A DNA stretch of 8,321 nt from Mycobacterium sp. (GCA_018500005.2 JAHBAP020000114.1:1-8321), one strand, 5' to 3'. Numbered from the stretch's first letter, positions 1-7,835 are shown. Translations and numbers: made by a program. Notes: a model not told the origin generated them from the sequence alone.

Positions 1-1544
1 CTCTGGGCCGCCTGCCGAACCTGCAGGCCCTGTCGTGGAACCCGGTGGTCACCCGGGCGAACCTTGCCGCATTCGAGGCGAGCCAGCGCGAGCAACCGGG
101 CTTGGCGAACTTCACCGTCACAGAACGCGACGCCAACGGCAAGCCACGGCCGGTCTCCCCTCGTCCCGAGTACGTCGTGGTCGCCTATATCGAGCCGATC
201 GCAGACAATCGCAACGCTCTGGGCTTCGACATCTACTCCAACCCGGTACGGGCAGCCGCCATCGAGGAATCCCGCGACACCGGCCAACCCGCAGCCACCG
301 GCCCGATCGATCTGGTTCAGGAGTCCGGCACCCAGAAAGGCATGCTCGCACTCCTGCCGGTCTACAAGGGCGGGACCGACCCGGGCAACGAAGCGGCCCG
401 ACGCGCCGAACTGCGCGGCTTCGCAGTCGGCGTCTACCGCCTGACCGACATGCTTGCCGAAACCTTCCGCGGCGCGGACTGGGACAGCGTCGGGGTGACA
501 CTCGTCGACGTCAGCGACAGTGCGGATCCCGTCGTCATCGCCGATCTTCCGGCCCGAAACCCCGGCGCGACCGATCAGGTCAGTGCCGGACCGACGGCGA
601 CCACGCTGCCGCTCAATGTCTACGGACGCACCTGGGAACTGACGGTGCATCCCACCAGCGCGGCGTTCACCGACAGCAGAAGCGGCGTCATGGCCATCTT
701 GCTGCTGGCCGCGCTGGCGGTGACCTTCCTGCTCGAGGGTTTCCTGCTCGTCCTCTCCGGCATGGAATCACTGGCGCGACGGCTGATGTCCGAACTCGGC
801 AGCGCCGCCCGCTACGTCACCTCGATCCTTCCCCGCGATCTGGACGCCCCAGTGCCCGTTACTTCCCGGTACGTGCCCTCCGAGGAACTTGGTGGCGACA
901 GCTTCGACTACCGGTGGATCGACGACGACCCCCTCATCGTCTACGTGGTCGACGTGTCCGGCCACGGCATCGCCCCCGCCATGTTCTCGGTGTCGGTGCA
1001 CAACCTGCTGCGCTCGGGAACCCTCGACCTGGACACTCTTCGCGATCCCGGCCGAGTTCTGACCGAACTCAATCGGCTCTTCCAGATGGACCGACAGGCC
1101 GGCAACTACTTCACCATCTGGTACGGCGTTTACCAGCCCTCGACCCACACCCTGCGGTACGCACGGGCCGGACACCCCCCGGCGATCGTGCTCAATGCCG
1201 ATGGCTCCGAACCCGTGCAACTGCCGTTGGGGTCCGTCCCGATCGGGGTGCTCGAGGACATCACCTACGAAACCCACAGTTACCCGCTGCGACCGGGTTC
1301 TGAGCTGTTGATCTACAGCGACGGCGCATTCGAGCTCGTTCTTCCCGGCGGCGAGCGCTGGGGCCTCGAGGAGTTCATCGACCTTTGCGCCAGCACCGCA
1401 CGCTCACCGCAGTGGACCCTCGACGGATTGGTCGGCCAACTCCGGCAGCGATCCAAGACCGGACACTTCGACGACGACTGCACCCTGGTCCGCGTCAGCA
1501 TTCCCGCGAGTTCGCCCGCCGACCAGGCGGATTTCTCGATCTGA
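1..1544 (+). CDS. CHASE-sensor membrane protein with SpoIIE/RsbU-type PP2C phosphatase (5' partial)
   Basis: Membrane-bound serine/threonine phosphatase of the SpoIIE/RsbU type. The frame is open from base 3 and the residues before the first GTG (45) already match CHASE-like sequence (LSWNPVV), so the true start and presumably a first membrane helix lie upstream of the window. Numbering from the codon at base 3: the rest of the CHASE domain to about 215 (EYVVVAYIEP, ALGFD, LLPVYKG), a hydrophobic helix at about 228-254, a short linker without HAMP, then the phosphatase domain at about 262-500. Metal-site motifs look intact: GGDSFD (297-302), DVSGHG (317-322), SDG (439-441) and DDCT (491-494); GHPP is also present. 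CHASE domains bind small extracellular ligands; family members usually dephosphorylate STAS anti-anti-sigma factors. Ligand and partner are unknown. The catalytic domain is a close paralogue of the one at 2789-4804. Family call is firm; role is inferred. Confidence 0.93.
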   Translation, partial: LGRLPNLQALSWNPVVTRANLAAFEASQREQPGLANFTVTERDANGKPRPVSPRPEYVVVAYIEPIADNRNALGFDIYSNPVRAAAIEESRDTGQPAATGPIDLVQESGTQKGMLALLPVYKGGTDPGNEAARRAELRGFAVGVYRLTDMLAETFRGADWDSVGVTLVDVSDSADPVVIADLPARNPGATDQVSAGPTATTLPLNVYGRTWELTVHPTSAAFTDSRSGVMAILLLAALAVTFLLEGFLLVLSGMESLARRLMSELGSAARYVTSILPRDLDAPVPVTSRYVPSEELGGDSFDYRWIDDDPLIVYVVDVSGHGIAPAMFSVSVHNLLRSGTLDLDTLRDPGRVLTELNRLFQMDRQAGNYFTIWYGVYQPSTHTLRYARAGHPPAIVLNADGSEPVQLPLGSVPIGVLEDITYETHSYPLRPGSELLIYSDGAFELVLPGGERWGLEEFIDLCASTARSPQWTLDGLVGQLRQRSKTGHFDDDCTLVRVSIPASSPADQADFSI

Positions 1545-1569
1545 GCGCACACTTCGGCATCCTTGAGGG

Positions 1570-2643
1570 ATGTACCGAGTAATCCAGTGGGCTACCGGCG
1601 GTGTCGGCCGGGCCGCGATCCAAGGCGTACTGCGCCATCCCGAGTTGGAACTGGTCGGCTGCTGGGTCCACAGCGCCGATAAGGCCGGCCGCGACGCGGC
1701 CGAACTGGCCGGCGAGCCCCCGATAGGGGTCGCGGCCTCCTGCGACACCGAGGCCCTGCTCGCTTTGGATGCCGACTGCGTCGTGTACTCCCCGCTGCTG
1801 CCGGACGACGCCGTGGTCGCGGCGCTGCTGCGATCGGGCAAGAACGTGGTCACCCCGGTGGGCTGGGTGTACCCGGACCGGCAGAGCCCGGCGGTGCAGG
1901 CGCTGGAGGCGGCCGCTCTGGCGGGAAACGCCACCCTGCACGGCTCCGGCATCCACCCCGGCGGCATCACTGAACGGTTCCCGCTGATGGTCTCGGCGCT
2001 GTCTTCGGCAATCACCGGCGTTCGCGCCGAGGAATTCTCCGACCTGCGCACCTACAACTCCCCCCTGGTGGTGCGGGAGGTGATGGGTTTCGGACTGACC
2101 CCCGAGCAGGCGGTGGCCGGGCCGATGGCGGCGCTGCTGGAGGGCGGCTTCAAGGCGTCGGTCCGGATGGTGGCCGACCAACTGGGGTTTCCCGCCGAAC
2201 CGCGCATCAGGTCCACCCAGGAGGTCGCGGTGGCGGTGCACGGCACCGATGAGTTGATCGTCCCCATGCAAGCCGGGACAGTCGCGGCGCGCCGGTTTCG
2301 CTGGGAGGCCATCGTGGCGGGCCGGCCGGTGGTGACCGCCGCGGTCAACTGGCTGATGTGCGAGGGGGAGCTTGACCCGCCGTGGACGCTGGGCGAGCAG
2401 GGCGAGCGCTTCGAGGTGGAAATCACCGGCGACCCCGACATCCTGCTGACGTTCAAGGGCCTGCAACCCGAGACGGTCGCCCAGGGCCTGATCCGCAACC
2501 CCGGTGTGGTGGCCACCGCCAACCACTGCGTGAGCGCCATTCCCTACGTGTGCGACGCATCCCCGGGGATCAAGACCTATCTGGACCTGCCACTGATTTC
2601 GGGAAGGGGCACAACGGAATCGAACAGACCCTTGGTAGGCTGA
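1570..2643 (+). CDS. DapB-like NAD(P)-dependent dehydrogenase family protein
   Basis: A 357-residue protein of the group related to dihydrodipicolinate reductase and 2,4-diaminopentanoate dehydrogenase (COG3804-like), which has several copies in mycobacteria. The N-terminus carries the Rossmann signature (MYRVIQWATGGVGR, glycines 10, 11 and 13). Family-like stretches follow: PVGWVYP (96-102), GSGIHPGG (125-132), REVMGFG (169-175) and the C-terminal IPYVCDASPGIKTYLDLPL (324-342). The ATG at 1570 is chosen because an in-frame TGA lies just upstream (1564-1566) and the next start would delete the Rossmann motif. The purine run GAGGG (1565-1569) touches the ATG, too close for a normal ribosome site, so translation may depend on coupling to the gene ending 25 nt upstream. 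The last ~12 residues after SGRG look like a variable tail. It is probably a cytoplasmic oxidoreductase; the substrate cannot be told. It is not a lysine-pathway DapB by length or sequence. Confidence 0.9.
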   Translation: MYRVIQWATGGVGRAAIQGVLRHPELELVGCWVHSADKAGRDAAELAGEPPIGVAASCDTEALLALDADCVVYSPLLPDDAVVAALLRSGKNVVTPVGWVYPDRQSPAVQALEAAALAGNATLHGSGIHPGGITERFPLMVSALSSAITGVRAEEFSDLRTYNSPLVVREVMGFGLTPEQAVAGPMAALLEGGFKASVRMVADQLGFPAEPRIRSTQEVAVAVHGTDELIVPMQAGTVAARRFRWEAIVAGRPVVTAAVNWLMCEGELDPPWTLGEQGERFEVEITGDPDILLTFKGLQPETVAQGLIRNPGVVATANHCVSAIPYVCDASPGIKTYLDLPLISGRGTTESNRPLVG

Positions 2644-2788
2644 GACGCGCTTGAGTAGACAGGCTGGCGACTGATAGTTTCTTTGCTTAAACAGTCGATT
2701 CGCGACATTCATCCAACAATGACGCAGCTTGAGCATTTTCGTAACTTTGCTCAAAACTGCCTGCAGCCCTGCGGAGGGGGCCAGAGCG
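2644..2788 (+). promoter_or_regulatory. AT-richer leader with candidate promoter for the second phosphatase
   Basis: This 145-nt stretch is clearly more AT-rich than the flanking genes. It holds a SigA-like pair: TTGAGT (2651-2656) and GATAGT (2673-2678) with 16 nt between, each matching 4 of 6 consensus bases. An imperfect direct repeat, CTTTGCTTAAAC (2681-2692) and CTTTGCTCAAAAC (2745-2757), lies downstream of it, and a weak 4-bp inverted repeat GTCG/CGAC sits at 2694-2706. The second phosphatase may therefore have its own promoter as well as read-through from the genes upstream. This is pattern recognition only; no start site is known. Confidence 0.35.
2773..2780 (+). promoter_or_regulatory. 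Ribosome binding site deciding the GTG start at 2789
   Basis: GGAGGGGG ends 8 nt before the GTG at 2789, a good Shine-Dalgarno match. The alternative upstream start, TTG at 2729, has no comparable site. The 20 codons between the two starts have visibly lower G/C at third positions than the codons after 2789, so 2789 is preferred. Confidence 0.6.
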
Positions 2789-4804
2789 GTGCTGAACCTG
2801 CCCGAGCACTCATTGCGCGAGGCGCTCTCCATCGCGGCGGACAGCGCTGATCGGTACAGCCGGGTGGAGCAACTTGCGGCCTTGCTCGATGAATTGGAGG
2901 TCGGCCTGGCATCGGTCGATCCCGAAGGGGACTTCGCGACTGTCAACGATGCCGGCGCCTCGCTACTGGGGATCCGCCCCGGAAAGAGGACCGCGACCGA
3001 GTTCGCCGAGGTCATGCGGAGCCTCGCCAGCCGGGCCATCAACCACAAGGAAGCCGTCGAACAGCTGCGGGCGGTCGAACGGGACCCGGCGGCAGAGTTC
3101 AGAACGACGTGGGCATTCGGCAACGCACCCACCCACCTGGGCGTCCTCTCCCAGCCCGCGCCGTTCGCCGGATTCAACGGACGCATCTGGGCCTTCTACG
3201 ACAACTCCGTGCTGGCCGAGGCGCTCGACGCCGGCCGGCGAGCGGACGCCCTGGTGCGAGCCCGCACCGATGGGATGCTGGACCCGCAGGTGCTCCTGGA
3301 GGGCGTCTGGCGCGACGGCGAGGTCGTCGATCTGATCTACCGGGACGTGAACGTTGCGACCTGCGAGTACCTGGGTATGGACCGGGCCGAACTGATCGGT
3401 CAAAGCCTGCTGCGCTCGCTGCCCAACATCGACGGCTCCGGCCTGCTCTCGCACTACACCCGCTGCGCTCAGACCGGCGAGCCGGTGATCCTCGACGGAT
3501 TTCCGTACTACAACGAAGTCCTCAACGACTTTCGGTATTACGACGTCCGCGGGGCGCAGGTTCAGCCCGGCTGGATGACATTGACCTGGCGGGATGTGAC
3601 CGAGCGCTCCCAGTGGGCACAGCGGATCAGCCTGTCCGAGGAGCGGTTCCGGCTACTCGCCGAGAACATGGCCGACGTCGTGGTCCGCATCATCGACGGC
3701 CGGGTGAGCTGGATCTCCAATTCCGTGGAGAGGGCCCTCAACGCGCCCCCCGGGTACTGGATCGGCCGGCAGGCCCTCGACTTCATCACTCCCCAGGATC
3801 GGGAGACCTACCTGAGCGGTATCGAAGGTGTCGCCCGTGGCGAGACCTTCATCGGCCGACTGCGAATCCGCGGTGCCGACGGAGTACCGCACTGGGTTCA
3901 CCTGCACGCCAAGCCTTTCCACGAGGCCGACGGCACTCCCAACGGACTGGTCGGCTCGTTCCGAGTGGTCGATGAGGAGGTGGCCACCGAACTCCGATCC
4001 AGCGAGCAGATCGCCGATCGGGATGCGCAGAATCGCAGTCTCACCCGGCGCCTGCAGGACAAGACCGACCGGTTGCTCGCGGAACTGAAGAGCGCGGCCC
4101 GCTACGTCGAGTCGATCCTGCCCGGAGACCTCGACGGTTCGGTGCGGGTGTCGTCCCGTTACGTGCCGTCGGAGTACCTCGGCGGCGACAGCTACGACTA
4201 CCGCTGGGTCGACGATGACCATCTGGTGTTCTATCTGGTGGACGTCTCCGGCCACGGCGTGGAGTCGGCGATGCTGTCGGTGTCGGTACACAACATGATG
4301 CGTACCGGCACGTTCTCACAGCAGAAACTGTTACAGCCCGCCGCGGTGCTGACCGAACTCAACCGGCTCTTCCAGATGGAGAAGCACGGCGGTAATTACT
4401 TCACCATCTGGTACGGGGTCTATCAGCAATCCACCCGGCGATTGCGGTACGCCTGCGCGGGCCATCCGCCCGCACTTGCGTTTTCATCCACCCCCGATGC
4501 CCCGGTGGAGATGACAGCCCTGACGGCGGCCGGCTTGCCGATCGGCACCTTCGAGGACACCCGGTTCGCGACCGAGACGTTCCTGGTGCCGCCGAAGACG
4601 GAAATCATGCTCTACAGCGACGGCGCATTCGAACTCGATCCGGAGGCCGGACGGTGGGATCCGAAAGAGTTCACCGAATTGTGCACACAGATGGTCTCGT
4701 CATCGGACTGGTCGGTCGATGACCTGATCTCCGCGCTGGTGGCCAAGACGACCTCGGGCCTGTTCCACGACGACTGCACCGTGGTGCGGCTGATCTTGGA
4801 CTGA
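2789..4804 (+). CDS. Multi-PAS sensor SpoIIE/RsbU-type PP2C phosphatase
   Basis: A soluble protein of 671 residues from the GTG at 2789; the frame stays open to a TTG at 2729, which would add 20 residues. Three PAS-like regions come first, at about 30-150, 160-272 and 283-395. The third is clearest (SEERFRLLAENMADVVV, then HWVHLHAKPF); the first is divergent. A charged helical linker at about 395-433 (RRLQDKTDRLLAEL), probably coiled coil, leads to the phosphatase domain at 434-671. Motifs are complete: GGDSYD (465-470), DVSGHG (485-490), GHPP, SDG (610-612) and DDCT (661-664). No membrane helix or signal peptide is seen, so it should act in the cytoplasm on an internal cue. The usual substrate of this family is a phosphorylated STAS anti-anti-sigma factor; none is in the window. 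The catalytic half is a close paralogue of the CHASE phosphatase upstream. No cofactor-binding residue in the PAS regions could be assigned. Its stop lies 4 nt from the stop of the convergent esterase gene. Confidence 0.92.
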   Translation: MLNLPEHSLREALSIAADSADRYSRVEQLAALLDELEVGLASVDPEGDFATVNDAGASLLGIRPGKRTATEFAEVMRSLASRAINHKEAVEQLRAVERDPAAEFRTTWAFGNAPTHLGVLSQPAPFAGFNGRIWAFYDNSVLAEALDAGRRADALVRARTDGMLDPQVLLEGVWRDGEVVDLIYRDVNVATCEYLGMDRAELIGQSLLRSLPNIDGSGLLSHYTRCAQTGEPVILDGFPYYNEVLNDFRYYDVRGAQVQPGWMTLTWRDVTERSQWAQRISLSEERFRLLAENMADVVVRIIDGRVSWISNSVERALNAPPGYWIGRQALDFITPQDRETYLSGIEGVARGETFIGRLRIRGADGVPHWVHLHAKPFHEADGTPNGLVGSFRVVDEEVATELRSSEQIADRDAQNRSLTRRLQDKTDRLLAELKSAARYVESILPGDLDGSVRVSSRYVPSEYLGGDSYDYRWVDDDHLVFYLVDVSGHGVESAMLSVSVHNMMRTGTFSQQKLLQPAAVLTELNRLFQMEKHGGNYFTIWYGVYQQSTRRLRYACAGHPPALAFSSTPDAPVEMTALTAAGLPIGTFEDTRFATETFLVPPKTEIMLYSDGAFELDPEAGRWDPKEFTELCTQMVSSSDWSVDDLISALVAKTTSGLFHDDCTVVRLILD

Positions 4805-4808
4805 GAGC

Positions 4809-6398
4809 TCAGCCGCGCGCGTCCCAGAAGCCGCACTGGTGGCGTTCGGCGAAATCACCCACGACGACGGGCGCACCGGTCTGCAGCGAAAGACGTTGCG
4901 GCCGTTGCGGATCCAACCGCGGCCAGGCAGGCTGGCCTGCCACGTCCGGCGCCCCGGTGGCGACGAACCGGCTCCAGTAGGCGATCATCTGGTCGGCCAA
5001 CGCGCGTTGGGCAACGTTGAGCGGCGGAGCCCCGCCCATGTCGAACAGGTAGCGCAACTCCAGGGCGTGACCGGCGCCGAGCGCGAACGGCACTGCGCGC
5101 ATCGGCTCGGGGGCGGGTGCGGTGCGGTCGCTGAACTCGTAGGCGTAGACCGGTTGACGGCCGGCCAGTCCGTTGGCCAGCGAGTCGATCGGGCAGGCGA
5201 AGACACCGTCGCCGACGGCGGCGGCATAAGCCGGTCCGACGCCGTCGAACCGGCTCGGCGGGTAGTTGGCCGCCACCGCGGGGGCCTCGGATCCGAACGT
5301 GTCGGTCAGCATGCTCCGGTAGGCGGGTAGTCGGCCGCGGCGCAGAAACGTCGTCGCGACGAAGACGGTGAACTCGTCGGCGGTACTGCCGATCAGCACC
5401 GGAACCCGGGCCGGCACACCGGTGCCGACGACCGCGGGCAGGCCGGCGGGCAGGCGCTGCGTTCCGGTGACGGGGCCGGTCAGAAAGTTAGTCCCGATGC
5501 GGGCGTAGCCGGGTCCGGACTCGAGTCTGGTCACGGGCAGGTCGCGCAGGCACTTCGCGGCGGTGACCGGCTTGCCGCAGCCGATCTGGGCCGCATACCC
5601 GGCGCTGATCCGCTCGGCGGCGGGTCGGGCCGTTTGAGCCCCACACGGACCGCTCTGCAGGCTGGCCCCGCCGAACAGGCCGTGGGACTCGGGGGCGCCG
5701 AGGTGGTCGCACCCCGACATCGCCCCGGCCGACTCCCCCGCGATGGTGACTTTGGCCGGATCGCCGCCGAAGACGGCGATATTGTCGCGGACCCAGCGAA
5801 GCGCGGCCTGCTGGTCCGCCAGACCGTAGTTGCCCACTGCGCCGTCGGCCCCGGCGAGGGCGGGGTGGGCCAGGAAGCCCAGCGCCCCGAGGCGGTAGTT
5901 GATGGTGACGACGACGATGTCACCGCGGGTGGCAAGGCGCCGCGCGTTGTAGATGTCGGAACTGCCGTTGAAAAAACCGCCGCCGTGAATCCAGACCATC
6001 ACCGGGCGCCGGGTCTTCGGGGTCGCCCCGGCCGGTGTCCAGACCGTCAGGTTCAGGCAGTCCTCACTGGTCGCCAGACCGAAGTCAGGGTCGGCCCGGG
6101 TGTCCTGGATGCAGCGCAGGCCGGGTTTGGTGGCGTCGCGCACCCCGGTCCAGCGGGCCGGGGCCGTTGGCGGCTGCCAGCGAACGGGGGCAGCCGCGTA
6201 CGGGATGCCCTGGAACACCCGGAATCCGCGCCCTTCACTGGAACCGACGACACCTCGCACCGGGCCGTCGGCCGCGCGAACCACCGCCGGATCGGCGGTG
6301 TTGGCCGGGGCGGCCGTTCCGCACCCGGCGATGAGCACGACAAGACTCAGCAGGGCGACGGCGCAGCGAATGAGGGGGCCGACGGAACGGGGCGGCAC
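4809..6398 (-). CDS. Type-B carboxylesterase, putative lipoprotein
   Basis: A 529-residue esterase of the alpha/beta-hydrolase carboxylesterase type B (COesterase) family, of usual length. The N-terminus is a lipoprotein signal: a basic start, a hydrophobic run at 13-24 and a lipobox IAGC with Cys26, so the enzyme is probably exported and lipid-anchored. Catalytic features are complete: oxyanion HGGG (138-141), nucleophile Ser223 in GESAG, probable acid Glu342 in TADEF and His444 in [10 protein letters not shown]. Other family marks are [11 protein letters not shown] (62-72), [10 protein letters not shown] (111-120) and [14 protein letters not shown] (190-203). Cysteines 96 and 114 match a disulfide common in the family. 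The start is a GTG at 6398; no other in-frame start fits the signal peptide and no strong ribosome site precedes it. It should hydrolyse carboxylic esters; the substrate is unknown. It is divergent from the P450 gene, suggesting shared regulation. It resembles mycobacterial Lip-type esterases, but no specific symbol is justified. Confidence 0.93.
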   Translation of the reverse strand: MPPRSVGPLIRCAVALLSLVVLIAGCGTAAPANTADPAVVRAADGPVRGVVGSSEGRGFRVFQGIPYAAAPVRWQPPTAPARWTGVRDATKPGLRCIQDTRADPDFGLATSEDCLNLTVWTPAGATPKTRRPVMVWIHGGGFFNGSSDIYNARRLATRGDIVVVTINYRLGALGFLAHPALAGADGAVGNYGLADQQAALRWVRDNIAVFGGDPAKVTIAGESAGAMSGCDHLGAPESHGLFGGASLQSGPCGAQTARPAAERISAGYAAQIGCGKPVTAAKCLRDLPVTRLESGPGYARIGTNFLTGPVTGTQRLPAGLPAVVGTGVPARVPVLIGSTADEFTVFVATTFLRRGRLPAYRSMLTDTFGSEAPAVAANYPPSRFDGVGPAYAAAVGDGVFACPIDSLANGLAGRQPVYAYEFSDRTAPAPEPMRAVPFALGAGHALELRYLFDMGGAPPLNVAQRALADQMIAYWSRFVATGAPDVAGQPAWPRLDPQRPQRLSLQTGAPVVVGDFAERHQCGFWDARG

Positions 6399-6541
6399 GG
6401 GATCCGAGACTACGCGGCGCCTAGGACACCCCTTGCATAAGCTTAGTTACGTTCGATCGTTGATCTTCAGGTCGACATCGCCCACACTGTGATTGCTGGA
6501 CACCCGTCAAGTTTCATCGACGCACGCCAAGGAGAGACCCT
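6399..6541. promoter_or_regulatory. Divergent intergenic region between esterase and P450 genes
   Basis: These 143 bp must hold the start signals of both outward-facing genes. The part at about 6431-6465 is AT-richer. It contains a near-tandem repeat, GTTCGATC (6451-6458) followed by GTTGATC (6459-6465). A short perfect palindrome, CACACTGTG, lies at 6483-6491. TTGACG on the minus strand (6510-6505) resembles a -35 box for the esterase, but no convincing -10 box stands at the right distance. No regulator gene is present beside it, so any operator assignment is speculative. Confidence 0.4.
6529..6536 (+). promoter_or_regulatory. Ribosome binding site of the P450 gene
   Basis: AAGGAGAG ends 5 nt before the ATG at 6542, a strong and well-spaced Shine-Dalgarno sequence. 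It fixes the P450 start over any internal start. Confidence 0.75.
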
Positions 6542-7792
6542 ATGAGCGCACGGATCATGGACCCCGCCGCCAAGGTCCTTGCCACTCCGCAGGCCTACAC
6601 CGACGAGACGAAGCTGCACGAGGCACTCACTCACCTGCGGGAGCACGCCCCGGTGGCCTGGGTCGAAGCACCTCCCTACCGGCCGTTCTGGGCAGTCACC
6701 AAGTACGCCGACATCATGGAGATCGAACGGCAGAACGACCTGTTCACCAACTTTCCCAGACCGTTGTTGGCCATCGCGGCGGCCGACGACGCCTTCCTGC
6801 GCGACGTGGAGGCGGGCATCGGGCTGCGCACCCTCATCCACATGGACGATCCGCACCACCGCGATGTGCGCAAGATCGGAGTGGACTGGTTCCGCCCGAA
6901 GGCCATGCGCGACCTGAAGATCCGCGTCGACGAGTTGGCCAAGATCTACGTCGACAAGCTGGTCGAGAAGGGTCCGGAGTGCGACTTCGTTCAAGAGGTC
7001 GCGGTCAACTACCCGCTGTACGTCATCCTCTCGCTGCTCGGCCTGCCGGAGTCGGACTTCCCGCGGATGCTGAAACTGACGCAGGAAATGTTCGGCGGCG
7101 ACGACTCGGAGTTCCAGCGCGGCGGCGGCGTCGAGGACATCCAGGCAGTGCTGCTCGATTTCTTCATGTACTTCACCGCGCTGACGCAGTCCCGTCGGGA
7201 GCATCCCACCGAGGATCTCGCCTCGGCCATCGCCAACGCGAAGATCAACGGTGAACCGCTGTCCGACATGGACACGCTGTCCTACTACGTGATCGTGGCC
7301 AGCGCAGGGCACGACACCACCAGCGCGGCGATCTCTGGCGGCATGCTGGCACTGATCGAGAACCAGGACGAACTCGCGCGGTTGCGCGACGACATGAGCC
7401 TGATGCCGACCGCGGTGGAGGAGATCATCCGCTGGGTGGTGCCGGTCAAGGAGTTCATGCGGACAGCGCAGCAGGACACCGTTGTCCGCGGCGTGCCGAT
7501 CGCCAAGGGCGAGTCGGTGCTGCTGTCCTACGTCTCGGCCAACCGCGACGCGGACGCCTTCGCCGATCCGTTCCGCTTCGATGTGGGCCGCGACCCCAAC
7601 AAGCACCTGTCCTTCGGCCACGGCGTGCATTTCTGCCTCGGCGCCGCCCTCGCCCGGATGGAGATCAACAGCTTCTTCACCGAGTTGATTCCGCGCCTCA
7701 AGTCGATCGAGTTGGCCGGGGAACCCGAGCATATGGCGACCACCTTCGTCGGCGGACTGAAGCATCTGCCGATCCGCTACGAGCTCAGCTAG
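6542..7792 (+). CDS. Cytochrome P450, CYP108 (P450terp)-like
   Basis: A soluble bacterial cytochrome P450 of 416 residues, normal for the class. Visible motifs are the I-helix oxygen-activation sequence AGHDTT (255-260), the K-helix ExxR (Glu294-Arg297), SANRD (332-336) and the heme-binding loop FGHGVHFCLGAALAR (358-372) with Cys365 as the thiolate ligand. From memory of the family, the whole C-terminal half resembles CYP108 (alpha-terpineol hydroxylase, P450terp): FMRTA..DT.VRG, LLSY.SANRD, PN.HLSFG.G.H.CLG and the ending FVGGLKHLPIRY. The N-terminal half also follows it (PQ.Y.DE, MLKLTQE.FGG). It probably hydroxylates a small hydrophobic, perhaps terpenoid, substrate using electrons from a ferredoxin and reductase; neither is in the window. 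It is divergent from the esterase gene and convergent with the GMC oxidoreductase. P450 identity is near certain; the CYP108 link is likely; the substrate is a guess. Confidence 0.96.
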   Translation: MSARIMDPAAKVLATPQAYTDETKLHEALTHLREHAPVAWVEAPPYRPFWAVTKYADIMEIERQNDLFTNFPRPLLAIAAADDAFLRDVEAGIGLRTLIHMDDPHHRDVRKIGVDWFRPKAMRDLKIRVDELAKIYVDKLVEKGPECDFVQEVAVNYPLYVILSLLGLPESDFPRMLKLTQEMFGGDDSEFQRGGGVEDIQAVLLDFFMYFTALTQSRREHPTEDLASAIANAKINGEPLSDMDTLSYYVIVASAGHDTTSAAISGGMLALIENQDELARLRDDMSLMPTAVEEIIRWVVPVKEFMRTAQQDTVVRGVPIAKGESVLLSYVSANRDADAFADPFRFDVGRDPNKHLSFGHGVHFCLGAALARMEINSFFTELIPRLKSIELAGEPEHMATTFVGGLKHLPIRYELS

Positions 7793-7795
7793 CGC

Positions 7796-7835
7796 CTCCC
7801 TGTCCACGAGGGAGCGTGTCGGTACGCCGACACGC
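7796..7835. terminator. Tandem-hairpin bidirectional terminator candidate
   Basis: Two adjacent inverted repeats lie just after the P450 stop in the gap between convergent genes. The first is CTCCCT (7796-7801) pairing with AGGGAG (7809-7814) across a 7-nt loop. The second is a perfect 9-bp stem, GCGTGTCGG (7814-7822) with CCGACACGC (7827-7835), around the loop TACG. They share base 7814, so both cannot be complete at once. No U-tract follows, as is common for actinobacterial terminators. The position suits termination in both directions. Confidence 0.65.

Noticed and set aside
35..1303. A 422-codon plus-strand frame overlapping the CHASE phosphatase
   Set aside because: Its translation is Arg/Pro-rich out-of-frame sequence with no motif, while the other frame carries complete CHASE and PP2C motifs.
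2677..2700. A SigF-type stress promoter beginning at GTTT 2677, attractive because partner-switching genes are often stress regulated
   Set aside because: No GGGTA-like -10 element is found at the required distance downstream.
2719..2841. A short frame from ATG 2719 ahead of the PAS phosphatase, considered as a leader peptide
   Set aside because: It has no ribosome site, runs out of frame into the phosphatase gene and has no recognisable sequence.
1495..3186. A 563-codon open frame on the minus strand across the dehydrogenase and the start of the PAS phosphatase
   Set aside because: It is antisense to well-supported genes, its translation resembles no family, and long antisense frames are common in GC-rich DNA.
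5634..6440. A 268-codon plus-strand frame opposite the esterase
   Set aside because: It is antisense to an esterase with a complete catalytic triad and has no recognisable content of its own.
6467..7807. A 446-codon open frame on the minus strand opposite the P450
   Set aside because: It mirrors the P450 codons, shows no domain and lacks a ribosome site; it is a shadow of a certain gene.
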